From positions 1 through 21,078 of the IMG/VR virus record IMGVR_UViG_3300004807_000159: DNA of 21,078 bases. One strand, 5' to 3'. The notes beneath the pieces are model-generated. The model made no database searches. It saw only the letters and a list, made by a program, of their open reading frames with translations, and was not told where the DNA came from. The position numbers and the translations under genes are program-made. Of the stretch, positions 20,944 to 21,078 are shown piece by piece. Every line of letters starts with the position of its first letter. The stretch's first letter is position 1. The stretch comes from a virus.

Positions 20944-21078
20944 AATCTACGAAGAAGTAATGGTTATCAAAGTAAGCAAACTTGTTGCTGACAAAAATTC
21001 AAGTAATCAAGACATCCTGCGTGATGATATTGTTGAAAGTATTGAAAGTGTTGTTCAGGAATTAGTTGGCAATAATAT
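20936..21078 (+). CDS. Hypothetical protein, cut by window end
   Basis: An open frame starting MAKIYEEVMVIKVSKLVADK and continuing to the last base without a stop (47 codons visible). GGAG lies 7 bases before the ATG, and the first 8 bases overlap the previous gene. The visible part is an acidic strand-helix segment (DDIVESIESVVQELVG). I do not recognise it. The 3' end is outside the window. Confidence 0.6.
   Translation, partial: MAKIYEEVMVIKVSKLVADKNSSNQDILRDDIVESIESVVQELVGNN

Overview
The window is a gene-dense, AT-rich stretch of a tailed bacteriophage genome, most likely a marine T4-superfamily myovirus. The evidence is a clamp-loader ATPase of the gp44 kind, a GroES-like co-chaperonin (gp31 role), PhoH, a MazG-like pyrophosphohydrolase, an IscA/HesB-type protein, large repeat-rich tail or baseplate proteins, and upstream motifs matching the T4 late promoter TATAAATA. 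The spanin pair implies a Gram-negative host. I cannot name the host. No tRNA, CRISPR array, integrase or insertion sequence is visible. No gene-free stretch exceeds about 115 bases; the longest lies at 14153-14267.

Layout. (1) 1-2362: small unknown genes, a methyltransferase-fold protein, a complete translation initiation factor IF-1, and an A-type Fe-S carrier, ending in a strong terminator-like hairpin. (2) 2402-9408: three virion genes, each behind a T4-late-like promoter: a repeat-rich fibre or baseplate protein, a 1275-residue protein with a YHYH-like domain and several putative Ig (He_PIG-like) domains, and a smaller fibre-type protein. (3) 9456-11260: a sigma70-type promoter and an operon of mazG, two unknown genes, and a short protein resembling the start of the DNA polymerase III alpha palm. 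(4) 11280-12079: a late-type unit with a small phage protein and a GroES-like co-chaperonin. (5) 12111-13401: clamp loader plus a small conserved protein. (6) phoH, the only convincing minus-strand gene, ends tail-to-tail with its neighbour. (7) 14268-16723: two unknown genes, then an overlapping lysis cassette of i-spanin, o-spanin lipoprotein and putative holin. (8) 16762-19896: a DnaJ/CbpA-like co-chaperone and a ClpA-type unfoldase, each with its own promoter. (9) Three further unknown genes, the last cut by the window end.

The most striking signal is regulatory. Three sigma70-like promoters (before the clamp loader, dnaJ and clpA) place the -10 hexamer so that its last base is exactly 7 positions before the A of the ATG, with no Shine-Dalgarno (SD) sequence. 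This predicts leaderless mRNAs. A weaker match with the same geometry sits before the phage IF-1 gene. The late-type promoters form a second class: a TAAATA core 16-22 bases before the ATG with an SD between them, often beside or inside an inverted repeat. Before 2402 and 4642 this repeat would pair up or constrain the SD in read-through RNA but not in RNA started at the late promoter, as known for T4 genes e, soc and I-TevI.

Together the genes suggest a phage that supplements host translation (IF-1), proteostasis (GroES-like, DnaJ, ClpA), Fe-S handling and nucleotide pools, alongside replication, adhesion and lysis functions.
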